The notes under the pieces: model-generated
The model's input: only the letters and a program-made list of their open reading frames with translations
Told to the model about the DNA's origin: nothing
Databases searched by the model: none
Shown: piece by piece, positions 52,264 through 61,330 of the stretch
Layout of the letters: every line of letters begins with the position of its first letter
Position numbering within the stretch: the first letter of the stretch is position 1
Position numbers and translations under genes: made by a program
Origin: G963668605 sp963793625
GTDB taxonomy: Bacteria > Acidobacteriota > Terriglobia > Bryobacterales > Bryobacteraceae
Length of the DNA stretch: 64,000 bases
Direction of reading: 5' to 3'
Assembly: GCA_963793625.1 (NCBI GenBank)
Contig: CAWCAT010000015.1
Coordinates: 62,001 to 126,000, forward strand

Positions 52264-54324
52264 TTACTGAACCAGTAGTACCTTGCTACTAGCATCGCCG
52301 CCGAGCGGCTTCACGACGTTCTCAAAGCGGTTGCGACGCACGACGCCCTCAGGCGAACGGCCCGTGTGAGAACGGATTTCGATACCGACATCAGAGTTCT
52401 TCACTGTATTGCCTTCTACAACTGCCTCGACGAGCGCTCCGCTGACACGGATCACGCTCCTTCGAAGATGGTGTTGTTCAGGAACTGGTTGAAGAAGCTT
52501 GGCTCGACGCGACTGCCAGCACCGGGTGCGCCGATAGTGCCCCCGCCGTTAGTGGAAAGCGTGCGATGTATCGTGCTGCCGGCTACAATGTTCTCGAAGT
52601 TGGGCGGATAGAGCTGGACACCGGTTCCCGCGTCCGCGAATTCGTTGTCGATGAAGAGGTGGCGCCGGTTGAACTTCCCGATGGAGAGCACGGAAGTGGC
52701 GTCGGGAGCCACTGCGAACGGCCGGTCCACTTCTATTTTGCGGCCATCCACGTTCGTGAGGTTGCGGCACTGCCCTGCGCCTTTGCCCGACAATATGTAT
52801 AAGGTGATGCCGCGCCGGCCCCAGGCGTTCTCCGGACGCGCCGGCACGTTGTGCCAGTCCGGAATCCAGTCCTTAGCCGTCTTGCCCCACCACGGATCAG
52901 AGGCGAGCACAAGCGCTACCTCCTGCACGGATTCGACACCGCCGAGATAGGCCGTACCGTGACCGTCGAGTGTAATCGCCTCCCGATCTCCGCCATACAT
53001 CTGGCGCGTTTTGTTGGGTGCGTAATAGAGATGGTGACAGGCCGAGTTGCCGTAATACAGGCTGATGCCGATTCCGCTGGCGCTTGGATCTGAGCCGATG
53101 TAAACGTTATCCTCCCAGATCAAATTGGAGAAGCTGTAAGCCTGAACCGGAGAGTATCCTGCGTCGAGCTGGTTGCGCGAGACGATGCCCCAACGCGTCT
53201 GACGGATCTGGATAGCGTCGTGGGTATGGTAAATGTCATTATCCAAGATGCGTGCGCGGTCGCCCGTGATGAGAATGCCGATGCCACTCTTATCGAAAGT
53301 CTCGAGCGAGATCGACTTCTGCCACGCGAAATTCTTGTAGCGTGTATGCAGGTTGGCGCGCATACGGATGCGTTGAATCGTCACGTTGTGGCGTCCGGCA
53401 ATCACGTTCTTGTAATTTCCTTCGACATAAACCGTGAGGTCTTCAATCGTGAAGTTATCCTGACCAACGATTTGATACTGCAGGGGCTGCTCGCGTGCTT
53501 TCCAGAATAGACTGACCAGTTCGCGGCCTTCGCCACGCAACGTAACGTTCGCAGGGATGGGTAGCGTGTCATCGAGCTCATAGCGCCCGCGCGGGAATTA
53601 AACGACTCCACCGCCGTTCTCTTCGGCCTTGATAAGTGCCGCCTTGACGGCACCGATGGCTTTGGGACCGAAGTCCTTCACGTTGAATATTGTGGTCTTC
53701 GCCGGACTGGATTTGCGGATGGCGAGCGTGCCCACGGGTGCCCAGGTGCTATCGCTACCGAAACCGTTATGGACAGAAAGTGTGTAGTCGCCCATCGGTG
53801 CGGTCGATGGTACAGCAAAGCGCAACGCATAGCCATCGGCCTTTGTTGCAGTGTGCGTCAAGGCCTTGCCCTGCTTGGGCTGGAGTCGCAACTGACTGGG
53901 TGGCCCGAGTGCAGCGCGCGGCTCGAACACGCGCATCCAGCCTCCTGGTGTTGCGAACTCTCCTCCGTCGCCAGTGGCCCACCAGGGGTCTGCTGCATTG
54001 ACGACAGATGTTGCGGAGCGCTGGCCGCCGTTGACGACACGGATCGCGTAAGCGCCGAATTTCCACGCAGCAGGGATGACGAATTTCACAGACTGCTCGC
54101 TGGCCTGGAGCGGTCGCAGTGTTTGCCATTGCGCGGAGGTAAGCGGTGCCGTTGAGCAGTGCGGCGTCCACCGTGGCTGCAGTGCCAAAATTGTCGCCTG
54201 AGACGAGAACGGTTTCGTTGGGCTTCACCGGAGCTGAAACCCAGAAGACCGTGGGAGTAGCTGGCAGAGCAGCTGTGGCGGTTAAGAAGAGTAAGGACAG
54301 TAAGAGTGCGGATTGTTGCTACAT
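52264..54324 (-). pseudogene. Exported right-handed beta-helix (pectate-lyase-like) protein, broken by stops and frameshifts
   Basis: ATG 54324 is followed immediately by TAG, then by an otherwise normal signal peptide (QQSALLLSLLFLTATAALPA) and an Ig-like domain (VKPNETVLVSGDNFGTAATV). A frameshift near 54120 changes register. An in-frame TAA near 53598 interrupts VV-stop-FPRGRYELDD. The helix domain itself is clean from 53540 (NFTIEDLTVYVEGNYKNVIA, then TIQRIRMRANLHTRYKNF, VIFIDNEFADAG-like turns). One base is missing near 52452 (TIFEGA must join VIRVSGALVEAVVEGN). Intact relatives would be secreted pectin-active enzymes. Confidence 0.75.
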
Positions 54325-54339
54325 GGGTTAAGAAGAGGT

Positions 54340-54367
54340 GCTGGCTTCAGGAAAACCTGAAGCCAGC
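54340..54367 (-). terminator. Hairpin after receptor gene
   Basis: Perfect 12-bp arms GCTGGCTTCAGG / CCTGAAGCCAGC with an AAAA loop lie 12 bases beyond the stop of the receptor gene at 54379. The minus-strand sequence after it is pyrimidine-rich. Confidence 0.75.
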
Positions 54368-54378
54368 GAGTGGAAGTT

Positions 54379-57300
54379 CTAGAAATACAACTTGATGCTG
54401 ACGAGCAGCATGCGAGACATCATCGCGGAGTTGGGTTGCGAGAGCACCGCGAAGTTTGATTGGTAATTGAACGGGGCAATCGTCGGATTGGTAAGCGACG
54501 CTGTATTGAACGAGCCGAACGCGTTTTGTCCACTATTCGGATTCCAGAAGAACAGCGGGTGGTTGGTGGCGTTCATGAAGTCGCCCTGAAGCTGAAGGTA
54601 ACGCTTTTCATTCCTGCCCAGGTTGATCTTTTTAACGAGACTGCCGTTGAGTGAAGCCATACGGGGAGAGCGGCAGTTGGTGAGCACGCGTGGCGCGTTT
54701 CCTAGCTGAGGATTATTCAAGGAGCCAGGAACGGCAAAGTACTTCAGGTTGAGAAATGGCGTAGCGAACGGAAACTCGCTACTCCAGTTCGAATCCATGC
54801 AAGGCTGCCCTGCCACGACGTCGGGCCGCAGACTGATTCCAGTCGGGAGTGCGGTTCCGCCACCCGTGGAAACGAAGTAACCGGTGGTTGCGGCCTTGAC
54901 CACGAACGGCATCCCGGACTGCGTGTTGAAGATGCCTGAAGTGGACCAGCCGCCGATAATGGCGTCGATAACGCGGTTGTGCGAAGAGAGCATTTTGCCC
55001 TTACCGAACGGCAGACGGTAGTTGTAGCCGAGCGTCAGTTTGGCCGGTGTGTCGAAGCTGGAAACCGACCGCTCCTGGCTGAGATTGTACGGGTTCTGCA
55101 CTGTTCCGCTGGAGTGGATCGAGCCACTGATCGCAACAGCCTGGGAACCACCAGCGTTGTCGATTGATTTCGACCAGGCAAACGATGCCTGCAACGAGAG
55201 TCCGGAGGACATACGATGGGTCAAACCCACCAGGAGCGCATGGTAGTTAGAGCGTCCCTGACGATAGAACGTCTGATTGAGTGACTGATTGAAGAAGTTC
55301 TGATATGGCATCAAGGCCTGCATCAGGTTCTGGTTGATTACCGAACCGTTTTGCAGAATCCCGTAAGGGTTCTTGAAGCTGCTGGTTGAGAAGTTCGCGC
55401 CACTCTTGATTTGAGTGATCAGAGTATCCAGATTCGGAAAATTCTGAGGCGGCGCGGATCCGCTGATCAGGTGCGTTGCCACTGTGCCGGCGTAACCAGC
55501 TTGTACCATGGTCTTCCTGGTGGCCATAACCTGGAGCGTCAGTCCCCACTGCTGAATGTAAGGCACCGCGTCGGTTTGATCGATGTAGGGGATGGTTACG
55601 CCCTGAACCGTAAAAAATGGTCCACGGCTGCCCTGCAAAGCTGAGAGCGCTGAAGTGAGCGGCCCGGCTACCGTATTCGTGATGTAATTCACAGGCTGGT
55701 TTGAGACCACACCGCCGGTGTTGCCACCGATGGAGGAGGAGTTGACGTTGAAATCCGGTAAGGGGTTAATGCCGTAACCGGTCAACGGAACTCGCATCAT
55801 TCCGTAGTTCGCGCGAACTGTCATGAACCGGTTGGGAGCCCAGGAGATGCCGAAGCGAGGTTCAAAGCCTTTATAGTTGGCAGGCCAAATGGACTTGGAT
55901 AATCCGCAGTTGCCTGAGAAGCAGAAAGCACCTTTGGCGGGCATGCCGTTCAAGGTCCCGGTTAGCTCCGGTATAAAGGTTCCCTGTTGGTTGTACTTCT
56001 CCATGCGGGGCGTCTGAAATTCGTAACGCATTCCAAAGTTCAGGGTTATCGTCTGGCGAAGCTTGAAATCGTCCTGAATATATCCGCTAGCGTAGTGCCA
56101 GCGGTAATAGGCGGGCACGGGGGTAGGTGTGTTGTAGTAACCCGAAATGTTGCCAAGAATAAAACTGGCAAGCGAATTGCCGCCGCTGCTGCCCGAGTTG
56201 GTCTGATTGGGAGCGAACGAATAAGTACCGCCGTAAATGCCACCGGAGTTATACTGATTCGACTGTTGCCGCCGGATGTCCACACCAAAGGCGATCGTGT
56301 GTCGTTCTTTTGTCCATGTCACGTCATTGGAGACCTGAAAGTTGGCGTCCGTTTGCCCGCTCATGGATGCCACACCCGGACCTACCGAGTAACCGGACCA
56401 ATTGAGTTTCGGAAACCCCATACCGGCAATCGCGGGCATGAGTCCATATTCCGCTGCATAGTCTTTTTCCAATGAGGAAGGAGCTAGAGTGCGCGTAGAT
56501 CTGTTGCGACTGTACATGATCTTCAGTTCGTTGATCATGGTCGGCGTAAAGACATGATTTTCTGTTAGTGAAAAATTATGCGCCCATGAGTTGTCCGAGA
56601 CAATCATGGTGAGCGGTGAATTAATCGGATAGCCCTGAAAGCGAATCGAGGTGATCGGCGCCGCGGCATACCGGAAGAACATCCGATCGTTGTTCCCGAT
56701 CATATGGTCAATGCGCGCGGAGTGGCGATTGTTGACGTTGGTCACGCCGCGAAGCATGGAAACGTTATTGCCGTCGTTGCGCCACAGACCATCGGGACGA
56801 AAGAACTGCATGAACGGGCCGGGATTCGCTGGCGTCGGCTGTTGACCGAGCACCCACTGCGCAAACTTATTCTGTCTGAGTTGTGCGGAGACGTCATTGT
56901 TCGGAACCGGAATGTAGGCGCTGGAAGGGAACTGTGGTCCGGTCGGAAATCCTGCAGCGTTCAAATCCGATTGATAGAAAATCGAACCGATGCGCGGCGC
57001 TGCGAGTGCAGCATCCAAGCCCTGTTGCGTCAGAATCGTAGTGTTGATCAGCGAATAAGCATTTGCATACTTACCAGCGAGTTCGTCAGGTGTTGGGACT
57101 CTGGCCGCATTGCTGGTGACATTGAACAACCTCGCAGGCTCGAACCCTCCATAGAAGAAGGTCCGATCTTTGCCTTTGTAAACTTTCGGAATGAACACCG
57201 GCCCGCCGGCGTACATGCCGAAGAAGTTCTGGTGCTGCATGGCTGGAATTGTGTTGCCCATCGGTTGGGCATTGAACGGCGGATCGGTGTGCCGCCAGCT

Positions 57301-58125
57301 AAGGCTGCCGTGATATTCGTTCGTTCCGCCGCGCGTTGCCTGAATGATAACGCCGCCGCCCGTGTTGCCGTATTTCGCAGGCACGCCGTTTGTAATAACC
57401 GTGACGGCTTCGACCATGTTGCCGGAAACTGTTTGTGAAGTTCTGCCAACGCTGGCCTGGGTGACGTTAGAACCGTTGACCATGACGCTGGCGGAACCGG
57501 GCATACCACCACCCATATTTGTGGCTGCGCCAGGCGCGACGTTGCCGGTGTAAATGCCGGGGTTTTCGCTGCCAACTTGTCCAAAGCTATTCGGGTCGCC
57601 GCGGACGCCGGGAACCAGCATGGCTGCTTCGAGCGAGTTGCTCTCCGAGTAGGGCAGGTTCTCCAGTAGATCAGTTGACATCGTCGTGGAAACTTCCGGC
57701 GATGATGTCGTCAACATAACGGCCTGTGCACTGACCTCAACAGTTGAGGCGACAGAGCCGACCTTGAGTTGAGCGTTAACCGTGGTGGTCTGGCTGACCG
57801 AAACAACAACGTTGTTCGTCAGTGATTTCTCAAATCCCGCCTGTTCGACCAGAACCTGATAATTGCCAGGCACCAGGGCGATGATGTTGTAAATGCCGCT
57901 GCTGCTGGTGACAGTATCGGAGGAAACGTTTGTCGCGAGGTTGGTTGCGCGAACTCGCGCACCAGAGACAGCCGCGCTGGTGGAATCGGTAACCGTCCCG
58001 TTAATATTGCCGAGACTGTTCTGGGCTCGTGCCGGAGCGGCACAGAAGCAGGAAGCGATAACAACTGCGGACACTGCTAGTGCCGATAAGCGGCGGTTGG
58101 CGGTGCGGAAAAAAATGCTTGCCAT
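54379..58125 (-). CDS. TonB-dependent receptor, carboxypeptidase-regulatory-like, intact, 1248 aa
   Basis: A complete large receptor. It has a signal peptide (LSALAVSAVVIASCFCAAPA), a carboxypeptidase-like domain (LGNINGTVTDSTSAAVSGAR, then GNYQVLVEQAGFEKSLTNNV), a plug with NMGGGMPGSASVMVNGSNVT, and a barrel ending in SRMLLVSIKLYF with a terminal phenylalanine. AAAGG precedes the ATG. The extended -10-like TGTATACAAT upstream is overlaid by the palindrome TTGTATACAA, matching a site at the divergent GntR gene. The broken beta-helix gene downstream is its probable partner enzyme. Confidence 0.93.
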   Translation of the reverse strand: MASIFFRTANRRLSALAVSAVVIASCFCAAPARAQNSLGNINGTVTDSTSAAVSGARVRATNLATNVSSDTVTSSSGIYNIIALVPGNYQVLVEQAGFEKSLTNNVVVSVSQTTTVNAQLKVGSVASTVEVSAQAVMLTTSSPEVSTTMSTDLLENLPYSESNSLEAAMLVPGVRGDPNSFGQVGSENPGIYTGNVAPGAATNMGGGMPGSASVMVNGSNVTQASVGRTSQTVSGNMVEAVTVITNGVPAKYGNTGGGVIIQATRGGTNEYHGSLSWRHTDPPFNAQPMGNTIPAMQHQNFFGMYAGGPVFIPKVYKGKDRTFFYGGFEPARLFNVTSNAARVPTPDELAGKYANAYSLINTTILTQQGLDAALAAPRIGSIFYQSDLNAAGFPTGPQFPSSAYIPVPNNDVSAQLRQNKFAQWVLGQQPTPANPGPFMQFFRPDGLWRNDGNNVSMLRGVTNVNNRHSARIDHMIGNNDRMFFRYAAAPITSIRFQGYPINSPLTMIVSDNSWAHNFSLTENHVFTPTMINELKIMYSRNRSTRTLAPSSLEKDYAAEYGLMPAIAGMGFPKLNWSGYSVGPGVASMSGQTDANFQVSNDVTWTKERHTIAFGVDIRRQQSNQYNSGGIYGGTYSFAPNQTNSGSSGGNSLASFILGNISGYYNTPTPVPAYYRWHYASGYIQDDFKLRQTITLNFGMRYEFQTPRMEKYNQQGTFIPELTGTLNGMPAKGAFCFSGNCGLSKSIWPANYKGFEPRFGISWAPNRFMTVRANYGMMRVPLTGYGINPLPDFNVNSSSIGGNTGGVVSNQPVNYITNTVAGPLTSALSALQGSRGPFFTVQGVTIPYIDQTDAVPYIQQWGLTLQVMATRKTMVQAGYAGTVATHLISGSAPPQNFPNLDTLITQIKSGANFSTSSFKNPYGILQNGSVINQNLMQALMPYQNFFNQSLNQTFYRQGRSNYHALLVGLTHRMSSGLSLQASFAWSKSIDNAGGSQAVAISGSIHSSGTVQNPYNLSQERSVSSFDTPAKLTLGYNYRLPFGKGKMLSSHNRVIDAIIGGWSTSGIFNTQSGMPFVVKAATTGYFVSTGGGTALPTGISLRPDVVAGQPCMDSNWSSEFPFATPFLNLKYFAVPGSLNNPQLGNAPRVLTNCRSPRMASLNGSLVKKINLGRNEKRYLQLQGDFMNATNHPLFFWNPNSGQNAFGSFNTASLTNPTIAPFNYQSNFAVLSQPNSAMMSRMLLVSIKLYF

Positions 58126-58155
58126 GACTAACCTTTCGTAAATTTAAAACTCAAA

Positions 58156-58265
58156 TTGTATACAAATCCCAAAAAGCTGCACTATATGTATCAAACCAAT
58201 GTATGCGCTGTCAAGGATAAAAGCATCCGCAAAGGGTTTGACACGGCTCGCCGGATGGTATACAA
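58156..58265. promoter_or_regulatory. Divergent promoters with TTGTATACAA-type operators
   Basis: TTGTATACAA (58156-58165), a perfect 10-bp palindrome, covers a TATACA -10 of the receptor gene. TGGTATACAA (58256-58265), the same sequence with two changes, covers the TATACA -10 (58259-58264) of the GntR gene, whose -35 is TTGACA (58238-58243, 15-base spacer). The two sites are 100 bp apart, so a dimer of dimers or a DNA loop is possible. Confidence 0.65.
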
Positions 58266-58267
58266 CC

Positions 58268-58939
58268 ATGATGATGGGTGAACGGGAAGATGCTGTTCAA
58301 TCGCGGTTGTACGATGCGCTGCTGGAAAAAATCATCAGCGGAGAGTTAGCGCCGGGAACGCGCCTTATTGAGGACGATCTCGCTCGCGAGTATCAAACCA
58401 GCCGCACGCCAGTGCGCGAGGTTCTTTTTGTATTTGAAAAAGACGGGCTCGTCGAGCGCACCAGGAATCGAGGCGCGCGCGTCAAGGTGTTCGGTGCGGA
58501 AGATGTGGACGAGCTGTTTGATATCCGCAAGATTTTGGAAACATTTTGCGTGACCCGCATGGGGACTGCGCCTTGCCTGCCGGAGTTGATGCAACTACGC
58601 CAGCGTCTGATTGCGCTTGAGGGCAAGTCCGGCAAAGCCTGGAGGGACGAGCAGATTCGTATCGACCTCGATCTGCATGCGCTCATTGTGGCAAATTGTG
58701 GCAATCATCGCCTGACAGCACATCTCAATAATCTATCGATGTTGATCCGTTCGCTACAGACGGCGTCACATCACCGCGCCATAAGCACTGAAACCGTCCG
58801 GCAAACTGGACGGCAGCACTTCGAAATTATTCAGGCGCTGATCATGCGGGATGTGGATTCAGCGCAACGCCTGCTCGCCGAACACATCGAATACGGAAAG
58901 CGGAACACCATGGAATTATTCATGACCCCAAAGCACTGA
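58268..58939 (+). CDS. GntR/FadR-family regulator divergent from a receptor gene
   Basis: Start is one of three consecutive ATGs at 58268-58276; an upstream frame exists but lies over the promoter. The winged helix is SRLYDALLEKIISGELAPGT, then LAREYQTSRTPVREVLFVFE and DGLVERTRNRGARV. The FCD domain follows with FDIRKILETFCVTRM and the metal-type histidines of DLDLHALIVANCGNH and GRQHFEIIQALIMRD. The -10 element ends only 3-9 bases before the ATGs, so the transcript is probably leaderless or nearly so. It is expected to repress both itself and the receptor. Confidence 0.85.
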   Translation: MMMGEREDAVQSRLYDALLEKIISGELAPGTRLIEDDLAREYQTSRTPVREVLFVFEKDGLVERTRNRGARVKVFGAEDVDELFDIRKILETFCVTRMGTAPCLPELMQLRQRLIALEGKSGKAWRDEQIRIDLDLHALIVANCGNHRLTAHLNNLSMLIRSLQTASHHRAISTETVRQTGRQHFEIIQALIMRDVDSAQRLLAEHIEYGKRNTMELFMTPKH

Positions 58940-58991
58940 AATATTTATTCCGAATTATCGAACGATTCTGAAATTCCTTCGTCTATCGGGC

Positions 58992-59927
58992 ATGGGCTTC
59001 AAAGCTGGTGCATTTGCAGTTCTACTGGGCGGCTGTTTGCTGGGACAAACAGCATCGGACTCCGAAAGCGCTCTGCTAGCGGCATGGAAGCAAGCGTCGA
59101 GCGCCAACCCGAATGGTTTGCTAGCGGCGTCACACGCTCATAATCTTGCGGTTCACTATGATCGCGCGGAGCGTTCGGACGATGCAGAGAAGTACTATCG
59201 AGTGGCGCTTCGAATCTGGCAAACTCAACCTTCAGCCAGTGCTGCTCAACTCGCCGTAACGGCTAATTGCCTCGTCACAATGTATCTGCGGAACTCCCGG
59301 ATCACTGCCGGCGATGCGCTGTTGCGCAGTTCACTGAAATCCAAAGTGGAGAGTCTTGGACGCGATAACCCAGAAGTCATCCGATGGCGAAATTTGCAGG
59401 CCGCAGTGCTGGTCCAGCGCAACAGGTTCAAAGAGGCTGAACCCGTTCTGCAGGAGCTGATTGCGAGTCTTAAAGCCCGCTCGGATCCTGATGATCCCGA
59501 ACTTTCTGTGGCGCTGCACAGTCTCGGGCTCATCTACAAGGAGACCGCGCGCTTGCCAGAGGCGCTGGATTGTTTTACCCGCTCCGGCGCCATTGCTGCA
59601 AAGATCAAAGATCCCGGACGAGTAAGGCCGCAGCTCTGTGCTGCGGATGTTCATATGAAACTCCAACATTATCAGCAGGCCGAAGATCTCTATCGAAGCA
59701 TTCTGCTCGACATCGGCACCCAACTCGGCAGCGATCATCCCTTGATGGCCGATGCACTCTCAGAATACTCAGGGGCCTTGCGGCGCATGGATCGCAAGGA
59801 CGAGGCGAAGAAACTTCAGAAAGAAGCAAAGAGCATTATTGCCGCCAGACCGCGGGAAGTCTCAGGCCTTCACACAGTGGATGTCAGCGAATTAGCGCCC
59901 AATGGATACCGTGACCAGCGGCGCTAG
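58992..59927 (+). CDS. Exported TPR protein
   Basis: A short signal (FKAGAFAVLLGGCLLGQTAS, with a cysteine that could be a lipid site) precedes about six tetratricopeptide-like repeats. Examples are LAASHAHNLAVHYDRAERSD with DAEKYYRVALRIW, and VALHSLGLIYKETARLPEAL with DCFTRSG. The third-position A/Y/A spacing of TPR helices is clear. Such repeats mediate protein contacts. No effector domain is present. It stands alone after the GntR gene and has a weak ribosome-binding site. Confidence 0.75.
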   Translation: MGFKAGAFAVLLGGCLLGQTASDSESALLAAWKQASSANPNGLLAASHAHNLAVHYDRAERSDDAEKYYRVALRIWQTQPSASAAQLAVTANCLVTMYLRNSRITAGDALLRSSLKSKVESLGRDNPEVIRWRNLQAAVLVQRNRFKEAEPVLQELIASLKARSDPDDPELSVALHSLGLIYKETARLPEALDCFTRSGAIAAKIKDPGRVRPQLCAADVHMKLQHYQQAEDLYRSILLDIGTQLGSDHPLMADALSEYSGALRRMDRKDEAKKLQKEAKSIIAARPREVSGLHTVDVSELAPNGYRDQRR

Positions 59928-59964
59928 ACCCCGAACGATGCCAATATAGTCATAGGTACGCTTA

Positions 59965-60240
59965 ATGAACTTGTGGGTGGTCGCGGTAATCGTTCTGGTC
60001 CTCAATATTCCATTCGGCTTCTGGCGAGCGGGAGTTCGAAAATTCTCTTGGCAGTGGATCCTCGCGATTCATTTGCCTGTACCGATGATCATCGCGCTCC
60101 GAATCTATAGTGGACTTGGATTCCAGCTTTATTCGTTTCCGATCTTGATCGGAGCCTTCTATCTCGGCCAGTTGTCCGGGGGCAGGCTAAAGACCAGTCT
60201 ATGCGCGCCTGCCACACGCGACCACGTCAGTAGTGATTAA
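59965..60240 (+). CDS. Small integral membrane protein
   Basis: The 91-residue frame has three hydrophobic segments (NLWVVAVIVLVLNIPFGFW; WILAIHLPVPMIIALRIY; YSFPILIGAFYLGQLSG) separated by short basic loops such as RAGVRKFSW. The C-terminal 20 residues overlap the tail of the convergent gene at 60199, which is why the last part may be poorly conserved. Function unknown. Confidence 0.55.
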   Translation: MNLWVVAVIVLVLNIPFGFWRAGVRKFSWQWILAIHLPVPMIIALRIYSGLGFQLYSFPILIGAFYLGQLSGGRLKTSLCAPATRDHVSSD

Positions 60241-61323
60241 GAAGTCCTCGCCCCAGAGTAATGGCATCACCTCGCGGCGATCAAAGGCCGCGCGATTGTT
60301 CCCTTTCAGCAGCTGTCCAGTTCTGTTGCCGCCGCCTTCGTGCATGAATTCATATTCGTGGCGCGGCAGGCTGAAAATAGGGCGTAGCACTTTCAACTCG
60401 GCTGTGAGACTGCGCTCGCCCTGAAATTGGCCAAGCGACATCAGCACTTCCGGCCGAAAGCCGATCGCCAGGCCCCTGCGCAGCCAATCGCCGGCGGCCA
60501 CATGGTTTTCTCCACAGGCCAGAAATGTGATCCCAGCCAGTTTGAAAAGATAAAGCACGGTCTCGGAATCCTGGTCTGGGGCTTCCATGTTCGCCAGCCC
60601 GTTCCGCTCCGTGCCATTCCCGGTTAGTCCATTGCGCGAGTACTGCATCCCGAGCTTCGTAAGAATCTCAAGTTGCCCGAATCTCTGGGCATTCCCGTAC
60701 GAGGGCACCGTGATCCTATCCGCGAAGCCCTTCCAAAGCTGCTTCAACTGTCCCGGCCCGATGACAGGTTTACCCTGACGCGCCAGCCTGCGGGCCAGCG
60801 AATAATCCGCGTGGTCATGATGGCGATGTGTAATCAGGACGGCGTCAACGAGCCCCGCCAGGCGGTCGCGCTGCGCCGGCGTCCAATAAAATCCGCTCTT
60901 GTATTCGTCGCGCTCCTCCGGCTCCCCGCCATTATTGATTGGGCCCTGGCAAAAATCCACAGCGACTGTGCCCCGAGCCGTTTTTAGAACGAAGGACGAA
61001 GAATAGAACTTAAACGCGTGAACGCCCGCGGACACGCGCGTACTCTCCAGTTTGTCGAGACCGATGTCCACACGTTGCAGATAGAATTCATGCAGCGGCT
61101 TGAGCTTCGCGCGCTCGGCGTCGTTCCAGCCCTTGCGAACCTGGACCGTAATCTGTCGGTCGAGCGAGGCCATAATCTGAGCGCGTTGCGCGCCGAATTC
61201 CCAGCGCGGAGGATACGCCTTGAGCGCCGCACCAATCTCTTTCAGCGACATCTCTTCGGAGACCGGGTTGGATGGGAGCAGGCCCAGCATAGCGAAGTGT
61301 CTGCGTGTGAGATTGTTCGTCAT
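60199..61323 (-). CDS. Metallo-beta-lactamase-fold hydrolase (UlaG-like)
   Basis: The 374-residue protein has the motif THRHHDHADY (the H-x-H-x-D-H metal signature) after about residue 165, followed by FLACGENHVAAGDWLRRGLA and HEYEFMHEGG toward the end. This arrangement resembles UlaG/N-acyl-phosphatidylethanolamine-hydrolase-like members. The N-terminus LTRRHFAMLGLLPSN could be a weak Tat-type signal. The adjacent ABC genes on the same strand begin 7 bases away (61331), so it may belong to their transcript as last gene. Substrate unknown. Confidence 0.8.
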   Translation of the reverse strand: MTNNLTRRHFAMLGLLPSNPVSEEMSLKEIGAALKAYPPRWEFGAQRAQIMASLDRQITVQVRKGWNDAERAKLKPLHEFYLQRVDIGLDKLESTRVSAGVHAFKFYSSSFVLKTARGTVAVDFCQGPINNGGEPEERDEYKSGFYWTPAQRDRLAGLVDAVLITHRHHDHADYSLARRLARQGKPVIGPGQLKQLWKGFADRITVPSYGNAQRFGQLEILTKLGMQYSRNGLTGNGTERNGLANMEAPDQDSETVLYLFKLAGITFLACGENHVAAGDWLRRGLAIGFRPEVLMSLGQFQGERSLTAELKVLRPIFSLPRHEYEFMHEGGGNRTGQLLKGNNRAAFDRREVMPLLWGEDFLITTDVVACGRRA

Positions 61324-61330
61324 AAGTCAA

